From assembly GCF_004211955.1 (NCBI RefSeq), contig NZ_RHJI01000011.1:62001-126000 (forward strand): DNA of 64,000 nucleotides. The letters run 5' to 3'. The translations under genes and the position numbers were made by a program. Shown here in pieces: positions 47,363-58,148 of this stretch. The stretch is from Escherichia sp. E1V33. Lineage in GTDB: Bacteria; Pseudomonadota; Gammaproteobacteria; Enterobacterales; Enterobacteriaceae. Under the pieces are notes generated by a model. That model worked only from the letters and a program-made list of their open reading frames with translations. It was not told the origin of the DNA and did not search any database. Every line of letters begins with the position of its first letter. Positions within the stretch are counted from its first letter, which is position 1.

Positions 47363-48247
47363 ATGAAGCCTTTTTTGCGCTGGTGTTTCGTTGCGACAGC
47401 ACTTACGCTTGCAGGATGCAGTAATACTTCCTGGCGTAAAAGTGAAGTCCTCGCGGTACCATTGCAACCGACTTTACAGCAGGAAGTGATTCTGGCACGT
47501 ATGGAACAAATCCTTGCCAGTCGGGCTTTAACCGATGACGAACGCGCACAGCTTTTATATGAGCGCGGAGTGTTGTATGATAGTCTCGGTCTGAGGGCAT
47601 TAGCGCGTAACGATTTTTCGCAAGCGCTGGCAATCCGACCGGATATGCCTGAAGTATTCAATTACTTAGGCATATATTTAACGCAGGCAGGCAATTTTGA
47701 TGCTGCCTATGAAGCGTTTGATTCTGTACTTGAGCTTGATCCAACTTACAACTACGCGCACTTGAATCGCGGGATCGCATTATATTACGGCGGTCGTGAC
47801 AAGTTAGCGCAAGATGATCTGCTGGCGTTTTATCAAGACGATCCCAATGATCCTTTCCGTAGTTTGTGGCTTTATCTCGCCGAGCAGAAGCTCGATGAGA
47901 AGCAGGCTAAAGAAGTGTTGAAACAGCACTTCGAAAAATCGGACAAGGAGCAGTGGGGATGGAACATTGTCGAGTTCTACCTGGGCAACATTAGCGAACA
48001 AACGTTAATGGAAAGGCTCAAGGCGGACGCAACGGATAACACCTCGCTCGCTGAGCATCTCAGTGAAACCAACTTCTATTTAGGTAAGTACTACCTAAGT
48101 CTGGGGGATTTGGACAGCGCCACGGCACTGTTCAAACTGGCGGTTGCCAACAACGTTCATAACTTTGTTGAGCACCGATACGCATTGTTGGAATTATCGC
48201 TCCTGGGCCAGGACCAAGATGACCTGGCAGAATCGGACCAGCAATAG
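47363..48247 (+). CDS. nlpI: Outer-membrane lipoprotein NlpI
   Basis: 294-residue TPR lipoprotein that recruits protease Prc to degrade the hydrolase MepS and scaffolds peptidoglycan enzymes. The lipobox is LAGC with Cys19. TPR-like helices include [20 protein letters not shown] and [15 protein letters not shown]-type segments. Between pnp and deaD; in E. coli it is partly co-transcribed with them. Confidence 0.97.
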
Positions 48248-48353
48248 CTGACGTACACATCAGCCCGTAATCTTTTTTGATTGCCATCACCTTAACGGGT
48301 GAGGGCGTTGTTGTTCGTTAATACACCTACTTTGAGCCGGTTCACACTTTTCA

Positions 48354-48434
48354 ATGAAAATTGCTGATCAATTTCATGATGAGTTATGTAGACTGGCCGC
48401 CATTAATTTTGAGGCACACGTACTACATGGCTGA
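48354..48434 (+). CDS. yrbN: Small protein YrbN, leader ORF of deaD
   Basis: 26-codon frame [18 protein letters not shown]... ending TGA at 48432-48434. The deaD ATG (48427) lies inside its end, so the frames overlap by eight bases, suggesting translational coupling. It matches the annotated K-12 small protein in length and sequence as I remember it. Confidence 0.85.
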
Positions 48435-50316
48435 ATTCGAAACCACTTTTGCAGATCTGGGCCTGAAGGCTCCTATCCTTGAAGCCCTTAACGATCTGGG
48501 TTACGAAAAACCATCTCCAATTCAGGCAGAGTGTATTCCACATCTGCTGAATGGCCGCGACGTTCTGGGTATGGCCCAGACGGGGAGCGGAAAAACTGCA
48601 GCATTCTCTTTACCTCTGCTGCAGAATCTTGATCCTGAGCTGAAAGCACCACAGATTCTGGTGCTGGCACCGACCCGCGAACTGGCGGTACAGGTTGCTG
48701 AAGCAATGACGGATTTCTCTAAACACATGCGCGGCGTAAACGTGGTTGCCCTGTACGGCGGCCAGCGTTATGACGTGCAATTACGCGCCCTGCGTCAGGG
48801 GCCGCAGATCGTTGTCGGTACTCCGGGCCGTCTGCTGGACCACCTGAAACGTGGCACTCTGGACCTCTCTAAACTGAGCGGTCTGGTTCTGGATGAAGCT
48901 GACGAAATGCTGCGCATGGGCTTCATCGAAGATGTTGAAACCATTATGGCGCAGATCCCGGAAGGTCATCAGACCGCTCTGTTCTCTGCAACCATGCCGG
49001 AAGCGATTCGTCGCATTACCCGCCGCTTTATGAAAGAGCCGCAGGAAGTGCGCATTCAGTCCAGCGTAACGACCCGTCCTGACATCAGCCAGAGCTACTG
49101 GACTGTCTGGGGGATGCGTAAAAACGAAGCACTGGTACGTTTCCTGGAAGCGGAAGATTTTGATGCGGCGATTATCTTCGTTCGTACCAAAAACGCGACT
49201 CTGGAAGTGGCAGAAGCCCTTGAGCGTAATGGTTACAACAGCGCCGCGCTGAACGGTGACATGAACCAGGCGCTGCGTGAGCAGACGCTGGAACGTCTGA
49301 AAGACGGTCGACTGGACATCCTGATTGCGACCGACGTTGCGGCCCGTGGCCTGGACGTTGAGCGTATCAGCCTGGTCGTAAACTACGATATCCCGATGGA
49401 TTCTGAGTCTTACGTTCACCGTATCGGTCGTACCGGTCGTGCGGGTCGTGCTGGCCGCGCGCTGCTGTTCGTTGAGAACCGCGAGCGTCGTCTGCTGCGC
49501 AACATTGAACGCACCATGAAGCTGACCATTCCGGAAGTAGAACTGCCGAACGCAGAACTGCTGGGCAAACGCCGTCTGGAAAAATTCGCTGCTAAAGTAC
49601 AGCAGCAACTGGAAAGTAGCGATCTGGATCAATACCGCGCACTGTTGAGCAAAATTCAGCCGACTGCAGAAGGTGAAGAGCTGGATCTCGAAACTCTGGC
49701 AGCCGCACTGCTGAAAATGGCCCAGGGTGAACGTACTCTGATCGTGCCGCCAGATGCGCCGATGCGTCCGAAGCGTGAGTTCCGTGACCGTGATGATCGT
49801 GGTCCGCGCGATCGTAACGACCGTGGCCCGCGTGGCGACCGTGAAGATCGTCCGCGTCGTGAACGTCGTGATGTTGGCGACATGCAGCTGTACCGCATTG
49901 AAGTGGGCCGCGATGATGGTGTTGAAGTTCGTCATATCGTTGGCGCGATTGCTAACGAAGGCGACATCAGCAGCCGTTACATCGGTAACATCAAGCTGTT
50001 TGCATCTCACTCCACCATCGAACTGCCGAAAGGTATGCCGGGTGAAGTGCTGCAGCACTTTACGCGTACTCGCATCCTCAACAAGCCGATGAACATGCAG
50101 TTGCTGGGCGATGCACAGCCGCATACTGGCGGTGAGCGTCGTGGCGGTGGTCGTGGTTTCAGTGGCGAACGTCGTGAAGGCGGTCGTAACTTCAGCGGTG
50201 AACGCCGTGAAGGTGGTCGTGGTGATGGTCGTCGTTTCAGCGGCGAACGTCGTGAAGGCCGCGCACCGCGTCGTGATGATTCTACCGGTCGTCGCCGTTT
50301 CGGTGGTGATGCGTAA
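48427..50316 (+). CDS. deaD: Cold-shock DEAD-box RNA helicase DeaD (CsdA)
   Basis: 629-residue RNA helicase acting in 50S assembly and mRNA decay at low temperature. Motifs: Q region [19 protein letters not shown], Ia [44 protein letters not shown]-terminal RNA-binding domain (about 480-560) precedes an Arg/Gly-rich tail with repeated FSGERREG. The ATG at 48427 (MAEFETTF) is used; upstream in-frame codons overlap yrbN. Confidence 0.97.
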
Positions 50317-50341
50317 TCATCGCTGATTAGCGAACACAAAC

Positions 50342-50359
50342 TGTAAAATAATATATACA
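50342..50359. promoter_or_regulatory. TyrR box upstream of mtr
   Basis: TGTAAA-ATAATA-TATACA agrees with the TGTAAAN6TTTACA consensus at 11 of 12 positions. It lies before, and touches, the deaD terminator. E. coli mtr is activated by TyrR. Confidence 0.75.
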
Positions 50360-50388
50360 GCCCCGATTTTAACAATCGGGGCTTTTTT
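50359..50388 (+). terminator. Terminator of deaD
   Basis: AGCCCCGATT / AATCGGGGCT hairpin followed by seven T. Confidence 0.9.
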
Positions 50389-50397
50389 TCTGTCTTT

Positions 50398-50417
50398 TGT
50401 ACTCATGTACTGGTACA
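50398..50417. promoter_or_regulatory. Probable TrpR operator of mtr
   Basis: TGTACTCATGTACTGGTACA has inverted TGTAC/GTACA ends like other trp operators. It overlaps a possible -35 (TTGTAC). E. coli mtr is repressed by TrpR. Confidence 0.6.
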
Positions 50418-50469
50418 GTGCAATGCATAACAACGCAGTCGCACTATTTTTCACTGGAGAGAAGCCCTC

Positions 50470-51714
50470 ATGGCAACACTAACCACCACCCAAACGTCAC
50501 CGTCGCTGCTTGGCGGCGTGGTGATTATCGGCGGCACCATTATTGGCGCAGGGATGTTTTCTCTGCCAGTGGTCATGTCCGGTGCGTGGTTCTTCTGGTC
50601 AATGGCGGCGCTGATCTTCACCTGGTTCTGTATGCTGCATTCCGGCTTGATGATCCTGGAAGCTAACCTGAATTACCGAATCGGTTCGAGCTTTGACACC
50701 ATCACTAAAGATTTGCTGGGCAAAGGTTGGAATGTGGTCAACGGCATTTCCATTGCCTTTGTGCTCTATATCCTGACCTATGCCTATATTTCTGCCAGTG
50801 GTTCGATTCTGCATCACACCTTCGCGGAGATGTCGTTAAACGTCCCGGCACGGGCAGCGGGTTTTGGTTTTGCACTGTTGGTGGCTTTTGTGGTGTGGTT
50901 GAGCACCAAAGCGGTCAGCCGCATGACGGCGATTGTGCTGGGGGCGAAAGTCATTACCTTCTTCCTCACCTTCGGCAGTTTGCTGGGGCATGTGCAGCCG
51001 GCTACCTTGTTCAACGTCGCGGAAAGCAATGCGTCTTATGCACCGTATTTGCTGATGACGTTACCGTTCTGTCTGGCATCGTTTGGTTATCACGGTAACG
51101 TGCCGAGCCTGATGAAGTATTACGGCAAAGATCCGAAAACCATCGTGAAATGCCTGGTGTACGGTACGCTGATGGCACTGGCGCTGTATACCATCTGGTT
51201 GCTGGCGACGATGGGCAACATCCCTCGTCCGGAGTTTATCGGCATTGCCGAGAAGGGCGGTAATATTGATGTGCTGGTACAGGCGCTAAGCGGTGTATTA
51301 AACAGCCGTAGTCTGGACCTTCTGCTGGTCGTGTTCTCAAACTTTGCGGTAGCGAGTTCGTTCCTCGGTGTAACGCTGGGTCTGTTCGACTATCTGGCGG
51401 ATCTGTTTGGTTTCGACGACTCGGCCCTAGGCCGTTTTAAAACGGCACTGCTGACCTTTGCCCCGCCTGTTGTGGGTGGCCTGCTGTTTCCTAACGGATT
51501 CCTGTACGCCATTGGTTATGCTGGCTTAGCGGCTACCATCTGGGCGGCAATTGTTCCGGCGCTGCTGGCCCGCGCATCACGTAAACGCTTTGGTAGCCCG
51601 AAATTCCGCGTCTGGGGCGGCAAGCCGATGATTGTGCTGATTCTGGTGTTTGGCGTTGGCAACGCATTGATCCATATTTTATCGAGCTTTAATTTGCTGC
51701 CGGTGTATCAGTAA
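50470..51714 (+). CDS. mtr: Tryptophan-specific permease Mtr
   Basis: 414-residue aromatic amino acid permease of the HAAAP family with about 11 membrane segments, importing tryptophan and indole with protons. [20 protein letters not shown] opens the first helix. ACTGGAGAG precedes the ATG. Upstream TyrR and TrpR sites fit its function. Confidence 0.97.
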   Translation: MATLTTTQTSPSLLGGVVIIGGTIIGAGMFSLPVVMSGAWFFWSMAALIFTWFCMLHSGLMILEANLNYRIGSSFDTITKDLLGKGWNVVNGISIAFVLYILTYAYISASGSILHHTFAEMSLNVPARAAGFGFALLVAFVVWLSTKAVSRMTAIVLGAKVITFFLTFGSLLGHVQPATLFNVAESNASYAPYLLMTLPFCLASFGYHGNVPSLMKYYGKDPKTIVKCLVYGTLMALALYTIWLLATMGNIPRPEFIGIAEKGGNIDVLVQALSGVLNSRSLDLLLVVFSNFAVASSFLGVTLGLFDYLADLFGFDDSALGRFKTALLTFAPPVVGGLLFPNGFLYAIGYAGLAATIWAAIVPALLARASRKRFGSPKFRVWGGKPMIVLILVFGVGNALIHILSSFNLLPVYQ

Positions 51715-51722
51715 TCAGCGGT

Positions 51723-51813
51723 GCCTTATCCGACATTTCTGCTGCCTACACAATGCCTGATGAGCTTCGCTTATCAGGCCTACGTAGGACAGCGTTGCCA
51801 GCTCGGATAAGGC
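51723..51813. repeat. BIME-like element between mtr and yhbW
   Basis: A REP unit GCCTGATGAGCTTCGCTTATCAGGC type (51755-51780) is enclosed by a perfect 11-base inverted repeat GCCTTATCCGA (51723-51733) and TCGGATAAGGC (51803-51813). It lies between convergent genes. Confidence 0.8.
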
Positions 51814-51831
51814 TTCCCGTGTTAAAACACA

Positions 51832-52839
51832 CTATCCCAACAACTCTTCCTTCACATCCATCGCCAGCTCAAACGAATGCAACCGTGCTTGATGATCGAA
51901 TATCTGCCCGTTAACCATAATCTCATCGGCATCGGTTTCGCGCAGGATCGACTGTAAGCCATGGCGCACTTTCGCTTTATCGCCCACCAGCGACATACTC
52001 AGCGCCTGCTGCACGCCATACTGCTCAGACGGCGACCAGAACTGAGCCATATTTTGAATTGGCGGCGGCAGTTGCCCGGTTTCGCCACGGCGCAGCTTCA
52101 CAAAGGCTTGCTGCATTGAGGTAAACAGAAATTCAGCGTCGCGGTTGCTGTCGGCAGCGATAATATTGATGCACACCATCGCGTATGGTTTTTCCAGTCG
52201 TGCCGACGGCTTGAAGTTGCTGCGATAAAGATGCAGCGCCTGGAACAACATATCCGGCGCGAAGTGTGAGGCAAACGCGAACGGCAGACCAAGCTGCGCC
52301 GCCAGTTGCGCACTGTAAAGGCTGGAGCCTAACAACCACACGGGGATTTTCTCGCCATAGCCCGGTACCGGGCGCACATGCGGATTGGGATCGCGGGCGT
52401 CAAACCAGTCCACCAGTTCTGCGACATCGCGGGGGAAATTATCAATATCGCCGCTCATATGACGACGCAGCGCCATCATGGTTCGCTGATCGCTACCCGG
52501 TGCACGACCCAGCCCCAAATCGATTCGCCCCGGATAGAGTGTATTAAGCGTGCCGAACTGTTCGGCAATAACCAACGGTGAATGGTTGGGCAACATCACG
52601 CCGCCGGACCCCAGATGCAGCGTGGTGGTATTCGCCGCCAGATAGCCAATTAACACAGACGTTGCAGCACTGGCAATGCCGGTCATATTGTGGTGTTCCG
52701 CCAGCCAGTAGCGATGATAGCCGCGCTTTTCAGCCAGACGGGCGAGGTCGAGAGAGTGGGAGAATGCTTCTCGTGCTGAAGAACCTTCGGGGATGGGGGC
52801 CAGATCGAGTAGCGAAAACGCAATGGTTTTATCAGTCAT
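51832..52839 (-). CDS. yhbW: Luciferase-like monooxygenase YhbW
   Basis: 335-residue bacterial-luciferase-family (LLM) TIM-barrel protein, probably flavin-dependent, substrate unknown. [32 protein letters not shown] and [13 protein letters not shown] are characteristic (quoted in parts). Convergent with mtr, downstream of ubiUV. Confidence 0.93.
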   Translation of the reverse strand: MTDKTIAFSLLDLAPIPEGSSAREAFSHSLDLARLAEKRGYHRYWLAEHHNMTGIASAATSVLIGYLAANTTTLHLGSGGVMLPNHSPLVIAEQFGTLNTLYPGRIDLGLGRAPGSDQRTMMALRRHMSGDIDNFPRDVAELVDWFDARDPNPHVRPVPGYGEKIPVWLLGSSLYSAQLAAQLGLPFAFASHFAPDMLFQALHLYRSNFKPSARLEKPYAMVCINIIAADSNRDAEFLFTSMQQAFVKLRRGETGQLPPPIQNMAQFWSPSEQYGVQQALSMSLVGDKAKVRHGLQSILRETDADEIMVNGQIFDHQARLHSFELAMDVKEELLG

Positions 52840-52919
52840 AACAGCTCACTTTGTTACCGATTAATCTTTAATACTGCATTAAAGAGTAGTTAAAGTTGTT
52901 AACAAAGTGAGCTATTTAC

Positions 52920-53798
52920 TTAGGCTTGCAGCTCCAGCCCGGCCAGCCGCCGCCAGTAGCCGTTACAATCGCTGTTTGCCGTCAACGGCAGTGGCGCAGC
53001 GCCATTTTCATTAGCGCGGAAGGCGTCGAGCATAGCGAAAGTGTCAGTACCCTGCGGTGACAGGCGGACCACATCAACCAGCCCCTGCATGGATGCCAGC
53101 TCGTTACCGAGGTTGTAAACGTAGCCGCTCATGGTCTGAATGCCATTGAGTACAAACACTTGCTGGTTCTCCTGCGACAGCACGTTGCGCCCGTTCGGAT
53201 ACTTAATGCAGCAGGTTTCGCACTCATCTTTCGGGCGATCTTCCGAACGCGCGGTAAAGCAGCGGGCGGAGTAGGCCAGCGGCAGATGACCGTAGCTCAG
53301 GACTTCCACTTCAAACTGGTTGCGAATGCCCAGTTCATCGCACTGGGTAAGCAGATTCACCAGCCAGTCGCGGGAAAGTTCCACCGGCATACACCAGCGC
53401 ATCATGCCTTGTTTGAGCAATATTTTCAGCGTCACCGCGTTGTAGCAGTTCAGCGCGTGCCCGGCGACGAACGGCAGTTTGCGTTCAGCGCACATATTCA
53501 CCACGCCGAGATCGCTGGCTTCAATCAGAAACTCACCGTTCTCAACATAGCGTTTCAGTTCGCCCAGTTCGGAGGATGCCTGCACCAGCGCCAGCGTGGA
53601 GAGCACAATCTGCTTGCCACTTCCGGCGAGCGATTTTGCCATCTCCAGCCAGTCGCCAACTTTGGTTGCCCGACGCTTGCTGCATACCGCTTCACCAAGA
53701 TAAATCACGTCGGCGCTGCTGGCGGCGGCCTGCTGATAAAATTCTTCCAGCGTCTCTTTTGGCCAGTACCACAGCACCGGTCCTAAGGAATATTTCAT
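52920..53798 (-). CDS. ubiV: O2-independent ubiquinone hydroxylation protein UbiV
   Basis: 292-residue U32-family-like protein (yhbV) that with UbiU carries out hydroxylations of ubiquinone synthesis without oxygen. It binds a [4Fe-4S] cluster; the visible cysteines include LGEAVCSKRRA, SARCFTARSED and DECETCCIKYPN. ATG at 53798 is the family start. Eight bases after ubiU. Confidence 0.95.
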   Translation of the reverse strand: MKYSLGPVLWYWPKETLEEFYQQAAASSADVIYLGEAVCSKRRATKVGDWLEMAKSLAGSGKQIVLSTLALVQASSELGELKRYVENGEFLIEASDLGVVNMCAERKLPFVAGHALNCYNAVTLKILLKQGMMRWCMPVELSRDWLVNLLTQCDELGIRNQFEVEVLSYGHLPLAYSARCFTARSEDRPKDECETCCIKYPNGRNVLSQENQQVFVLNGIQTMSGYVYNLGNELASMQGLVDVVRLSPQGTDTFAMLDAFRANENGAAPLPLTANSDCNGYWRRLAGLELQA

Positions 53799-53806
53799 TG
53801 CTTTTC

Positions 53807-54802
53807 TCACTGCCATTTACGGTGATACGCGCCAAGGGTGGTCTGCGTGCCTTCGGACATCGACCCGAGCGTCTCCATCCACGCGCTTTGCGGTACGAAG
53901 TTTTGCGGATCGGCCTTACAACGGTCGATAGCCTGACGCCAGACTTTCGCCACCTGGCTGACATACGCCGGGCTACGCTGGCGGCCTTCAATTTTCACCG
54001 AAGCAATATTCGCCGCCATTAGCTCAGGCAGCAGTTCCAGGGTATTGAGACTGGTTGGTTCTTCCAGCGCGTGATAGCGCTCACCGTCCACCAGATAACG
54101 CCCTTTACACAGCGTCGGATAACCTGCGTTTTCGCCGTCCTGATAACGGTCGATCAGCACTTCGTTCAGGCGGGATTCCAGCCCCTGCGGCGTTTGTTGC
54201 CAGCGCACGAAACGGGCCGGAGAACACGCGCCCACGGTGTTGGGCGACTCACCTGTCAGATACGACGACAGATAGCAACGGCCTTCCGACATAATGCACA
54301 AGCTGCCGAAAGCGAACACTTCCAGCGGTACAGGGGTAACCCGTGCCAACTGTTTCACCTGATGAATCGACAACACGCGCGGCAGCACCACGCGGGCAAC
54401 GTCAAAATGGCGATGATAAAAGTGAATCGCCTCTTCATTGGTCGCCGAAGCCTGCACTGACACATGACGCTCAATATGCGGGTATCGCTCGGCGGCGTAT
54501 TCCAGCATGGCGAGGTCGGCGAGGATCAGCGCGTCGGCACCCAGTTGTGCCGCCATATCCACGGCACGCTGCCAGCGGGCGTAACCGTCCGGGTGCGCAA
54601 AAGTGTTAATTGCGATGTGAAGTTTGCGGCGATGTTGATGGACAAAACTCACCGCTTCCTGCAATTTTTTCTCGGTAAAGTTAAGGCCGGCGAAGTGACG
54701 GGCGTTGGTATCATCTTTTAGCCCGATATAAACAGCATCTGCGCCGTTTTCGATGGCCGCCTTAAGCGCCGGGAGATTTCCGGCAGGGCAGAGCAGCTCC
54801 AT
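53807..54802 (-). CDS. ubiU: O2-independent ubiquinone hydroxylation protein UbiU
   Basis: 331-residue peptidase U32-family protein (yhbU), partner of UbiV in anaerobic ubiquinone synthesis. Family signatures FGSLCIMSEGRCYLSSYLTG and CSPARFVRW hold cluster cysteines. The ATG at 54802 (MELLCPAGN) is the family start; nine upstream codons lack support. Divergent from ubiT, which acts in the same pathway. Confidence 0.95.
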   Translation of the reverse strand: MELLCPAGNLPALKAAIENGADAVYIGLKDDTNARHFAGLNFTEKKLQEAVSFVHQHRRKLHIAINTFAHPDGYARWQRAVDMAAQLGADALILADLAMLEYAAERYPHIERHVSVQASATNEEAIHFYHRHFDVARVVLPRVLSIHQVKQLARVTPVPLEVFAFGSLCIMSEGRCYLSSYLTGESPNTVGACSPARFVRWQQTPQGLESRLNEVLIDRYQDGENAGYPTLCKGRYLVDGERYHALEEPTSLNTLELLPELMAANIASVKIEGRQRSPAYVSQVAKVWRQAIDRCKADPQNFVPQSAWMETLGSMSEGTQTTLGAYHRKWQ

Positions 54803-55010
54803 AATTTTTCCTGAAGGTTGCGCAGTCAAAGCGCAAAAATGTTAACGAACTGGGATTTTAGTTAACCTTGCTGCGACAATTTTTGATTTAAGGCAGTTAA
54901 AGTTGTATTGGTGGTAGCAGCAATTTCATATGGAATTGTTGATTTATACCGCTATGTTATTTTTCCAATATGGCAAAATAGGATGATTGTTGAAACAGGG
55001 AGTAAAACTC
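54803..55010. promoter_or_regulatory. Divergent ubiUV/ubiT control region with candidate FNR site
   Basis: 208 bases without a gene. TTGAT-TTAA-GGCAG (54883-54896) keeps one perfect FNR half site and a poor second. A second TTGATTTA occurs at about 54938. Anaerobic activation of ubiUV by FNR is known in E. coli; the exact site is inferred. Confidence 0.45.
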
Positions 55011-55535
55011 GTGTTGGATAAACTGCGTTCCCGCATTGTGCATTTGGGGCCATCTCTGTTGAGTGTACCGGTAAAACTGACGCCATTTGCGCTAAAACGC
55101 CAGGTTCTTGAGCAGGTCTTAAGCTGGCAATTCCGTCAGGCGCTGGACGATGGCGAGCTGGAGTTCCTTGAAGGCCGTTGGTTAAGTATTCATGTGCGTG
55201 ATATTGACCTGCAATGGTTTACCTCGGTGGTGAATGGCAAACTGGTCGTTAGCCAGAACGCGCAAGCTGATGTGAGTTTTAGTGCCGACGCCAGCGATCT
55301 GCTGATGATTGCGGCGCGTAAACAGGATCCGGACACGCTCTTCTTCCAGCGTCGGCTGATGATTGAAGGCGATACGGAACTGGGGCTGTATGTAAAAAAC
55401 CTGATGGACGCCATTGAGCTGGAGCAAATGCCGAAAGCCTTACGCATGATGCTGCTGCAACTGGCGGATTTTGTTGAGGCGGGAATGAAAACCGCGCCTG
55501 AAACCAAACAGACATCGGTAGGTGAACCATGCTAA
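55011..55535 (+). CDS. ubiT: Ubiquinone biosynthesis accessory factor UbiT
   Basis: 174-residue SCP2-domain lipid-binding protein (yhbT) needed for anaerobic ubiquinone synthesis. The start is GTG at 55011 followed by TTGGAT, giving MLDKLRSR, with GGGAG upstream; eight in-frame codons further upstream are rejected. The SCP2 core includes SFSADASDLLMIAARKQDPD. Its end overlaps yhbS by seven bases. Confidence 0.94.
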   Translation: MLDKLRSRIVHLGPSLLSVPVKLTPFALKRQVLEQVLSWQFRQALDDGELEFLEGRWLSIHVRDIDLQWFTSVVNGKLVVSQNAQADVSFSADASDLLMIAARKQDPDTLFFQRRLMIEGDTELGLYVKNLMDAIELEQMPKALRMMLLQLADFVEAGMKTAPETKQTSVGEPC

Positions 55536-56032
55536 TTCGAGTAGAAATTCCCATTGATGCGCCGGGTATTGATGCCCTGCTGCGTCGTTCATTCGAAAGC
55601 GATGCGGAAGCGAAGCTGGTTCACGATCTGCGTGAAGATGGCTTTCTGACGCTGGGGCTGGTGGCGACAGATGACGAAGGTCAGGTCATTGGCTATGTGG
55701 CATTCAGTCCGGTTGATGTGCAGGGTGAAGACCTGCAATGGGTCGGCATGGCACCGCTGGCGGTAGATGAAAAATACCGTGGACAGGGGCTGGCACGCCA
55801 ACTGGTCTATGAAGGACTCGATTCGCTTAATGAGTTCGGCTATGCCGCAGTGGTGACGCTGGGCGATCCGGCGCTGTACAGTCGTTTTGGCTTTGAACTG
55901 GCGGCGCATCACGATCTGCGTTGCCGCTGGCCGGGAACTGAAAGCGCCTTCCAGGTACATCGTTTAGCGGATGACGCGCTGAACGGCGTAACCGGGCTGG
56001 TTGAGTATCACGATCACTTCAATCGCTTTTAA
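55529..56032 (+). CDS. yhbS: GNAT-family acetyltransferase YhbS
   Basis: 167-residue N-acetyltransferase. Motif A is [19 protein letters not shown], and [14 protein letters not shown] follows. The substrate is not firmly established. Its stop overlaps convergent yhbQ by 14 bases. Confidence 0.93.
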   Translation: MLIRVEIPIDAPGIDALLRRSFESDAEAKLVHDLREDGFLTLGLVATDDEGQVIGYVAFSPVDVQGEDLQWVGMAPLAVDEKYRGQGLARQLVYEGLDSLNEFGYAAVVTLGDPALYSRFGFELAAHHDLRCRWPGTESAFQVHRLADDALNGVTGLVEYHDHFNRF

Positions 56033-56321
56033 TCTCCTGGGTTTGCAGACTGCTTAACAGCTCTGCAAACCCTGCGCCTTCCGCTACCAGACGCTCTTTT
56101 TGCCGTTTGGTCAGTTGCTTAACGCGATATTCCGCCCGTAGTGCCAGCGAACGGTCGCCCACTGGTGCGGAAAACGCCAGCGTCAGTTCACCTTTTCCAC
56201 GTAGTGCTTTCGCCCCTTTGCCGCTCTGATGTTGTTGATAGCGGCGTTCGACATCCGTGGTGATCCCGGTATAAAGCTTATTGTCGGCGGTACGGATCAA
56301 GTAAAGAAACCAGGGTGTCAT
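56019..56321 (-). CDS. yhbQ: GIY-YIG-domain protein YhbQ
   Basis: 100-residue single-domain GIY-YIG nuclease-like protein: [19 protein letters not shown] holds the motif, and [15 protein letters not shown] the basic helix. Reported DNA-related activity; cellular role unclear. ATG at 56321 (MTPWFLY) is the family start. Confidence 0.93.
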   Translation of the reverse strand: MTPWFLYLIRTADNKLYTGITTDVERRYQQHQSGKGAKALRGKGELTLAFSAPVGDRSLALRAEYRVKQLTKRQKERLVAEGAGFAELLSSLQTQEIKSD

Positions 56322-56371
56322 CGTCTGCGTCACATGTTAAGGTCAGGCCCACAGTATAAAAGAGAACAGCA

Positions 56372-56794
56372 ATGGAAACACTTACTGCCATCAGCCGTTG
56401 GCTGGCAAAACAACATGTTGTCACCTGGTGTGTGCAGCAGGAAGGGGAACTCTGGTGCGCTAATGCCTTTTATCTTTTTGATGCACAGAAAGTCGCCTTC
56501 TACATTTTGACGGAAGAAAAAACGCGTCACGCGCAGATGAGTGGGCCGCAGGCGGCAGTTGCCGGAACGGTAAACGGTCAGCCGAAAACGGTAGCATTAA
56601 TTCGCGGCGTGCAGTTTAAAGGTGAGCTCCGCAGGCTGGAAGGTGAGGAAAGCGACCTTGCGCGCAAGGCGTATAATCGTCGCTTTCCGGTTGCCAGAAT
56701 GCTGTCGGCGCCGGTGTGGGAAATCCGGCTAGATGAAATCAAATTCACCGACAACACGCTGGGCTTTGGTAAAAAAATGATTTGGCTACGCGAC

Positions 56795-56815
<21 letters not shown>
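56372..56815 (+). CDS. yhbP: UPF0306 family protein YhbP
   Basis: 147-residue small protein of the FMN-binding split-barrel fold, function unknown. Segments [19 protein letters not shown] and [20 protein letters not shown] are typical (in parts). Divergent from yhbQ by 50 bases and overlaps convergent yhbO by 21 bases at its 3' end. Confidence 0.92.
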
Positions 56816-58076
<1,261 letters not shown>

Positions 58077-58148
58077 TTATTCCCAAGAATTGATAGTGGG
58101 CGTAACATTCACGCGCTCAATTATCATAACTTATTCCTGGGGAATGCT

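Noticed and set aside
48781-50124. 447-codon open frame opposite deaD
   Set aside because: Shadow frame; no family features.
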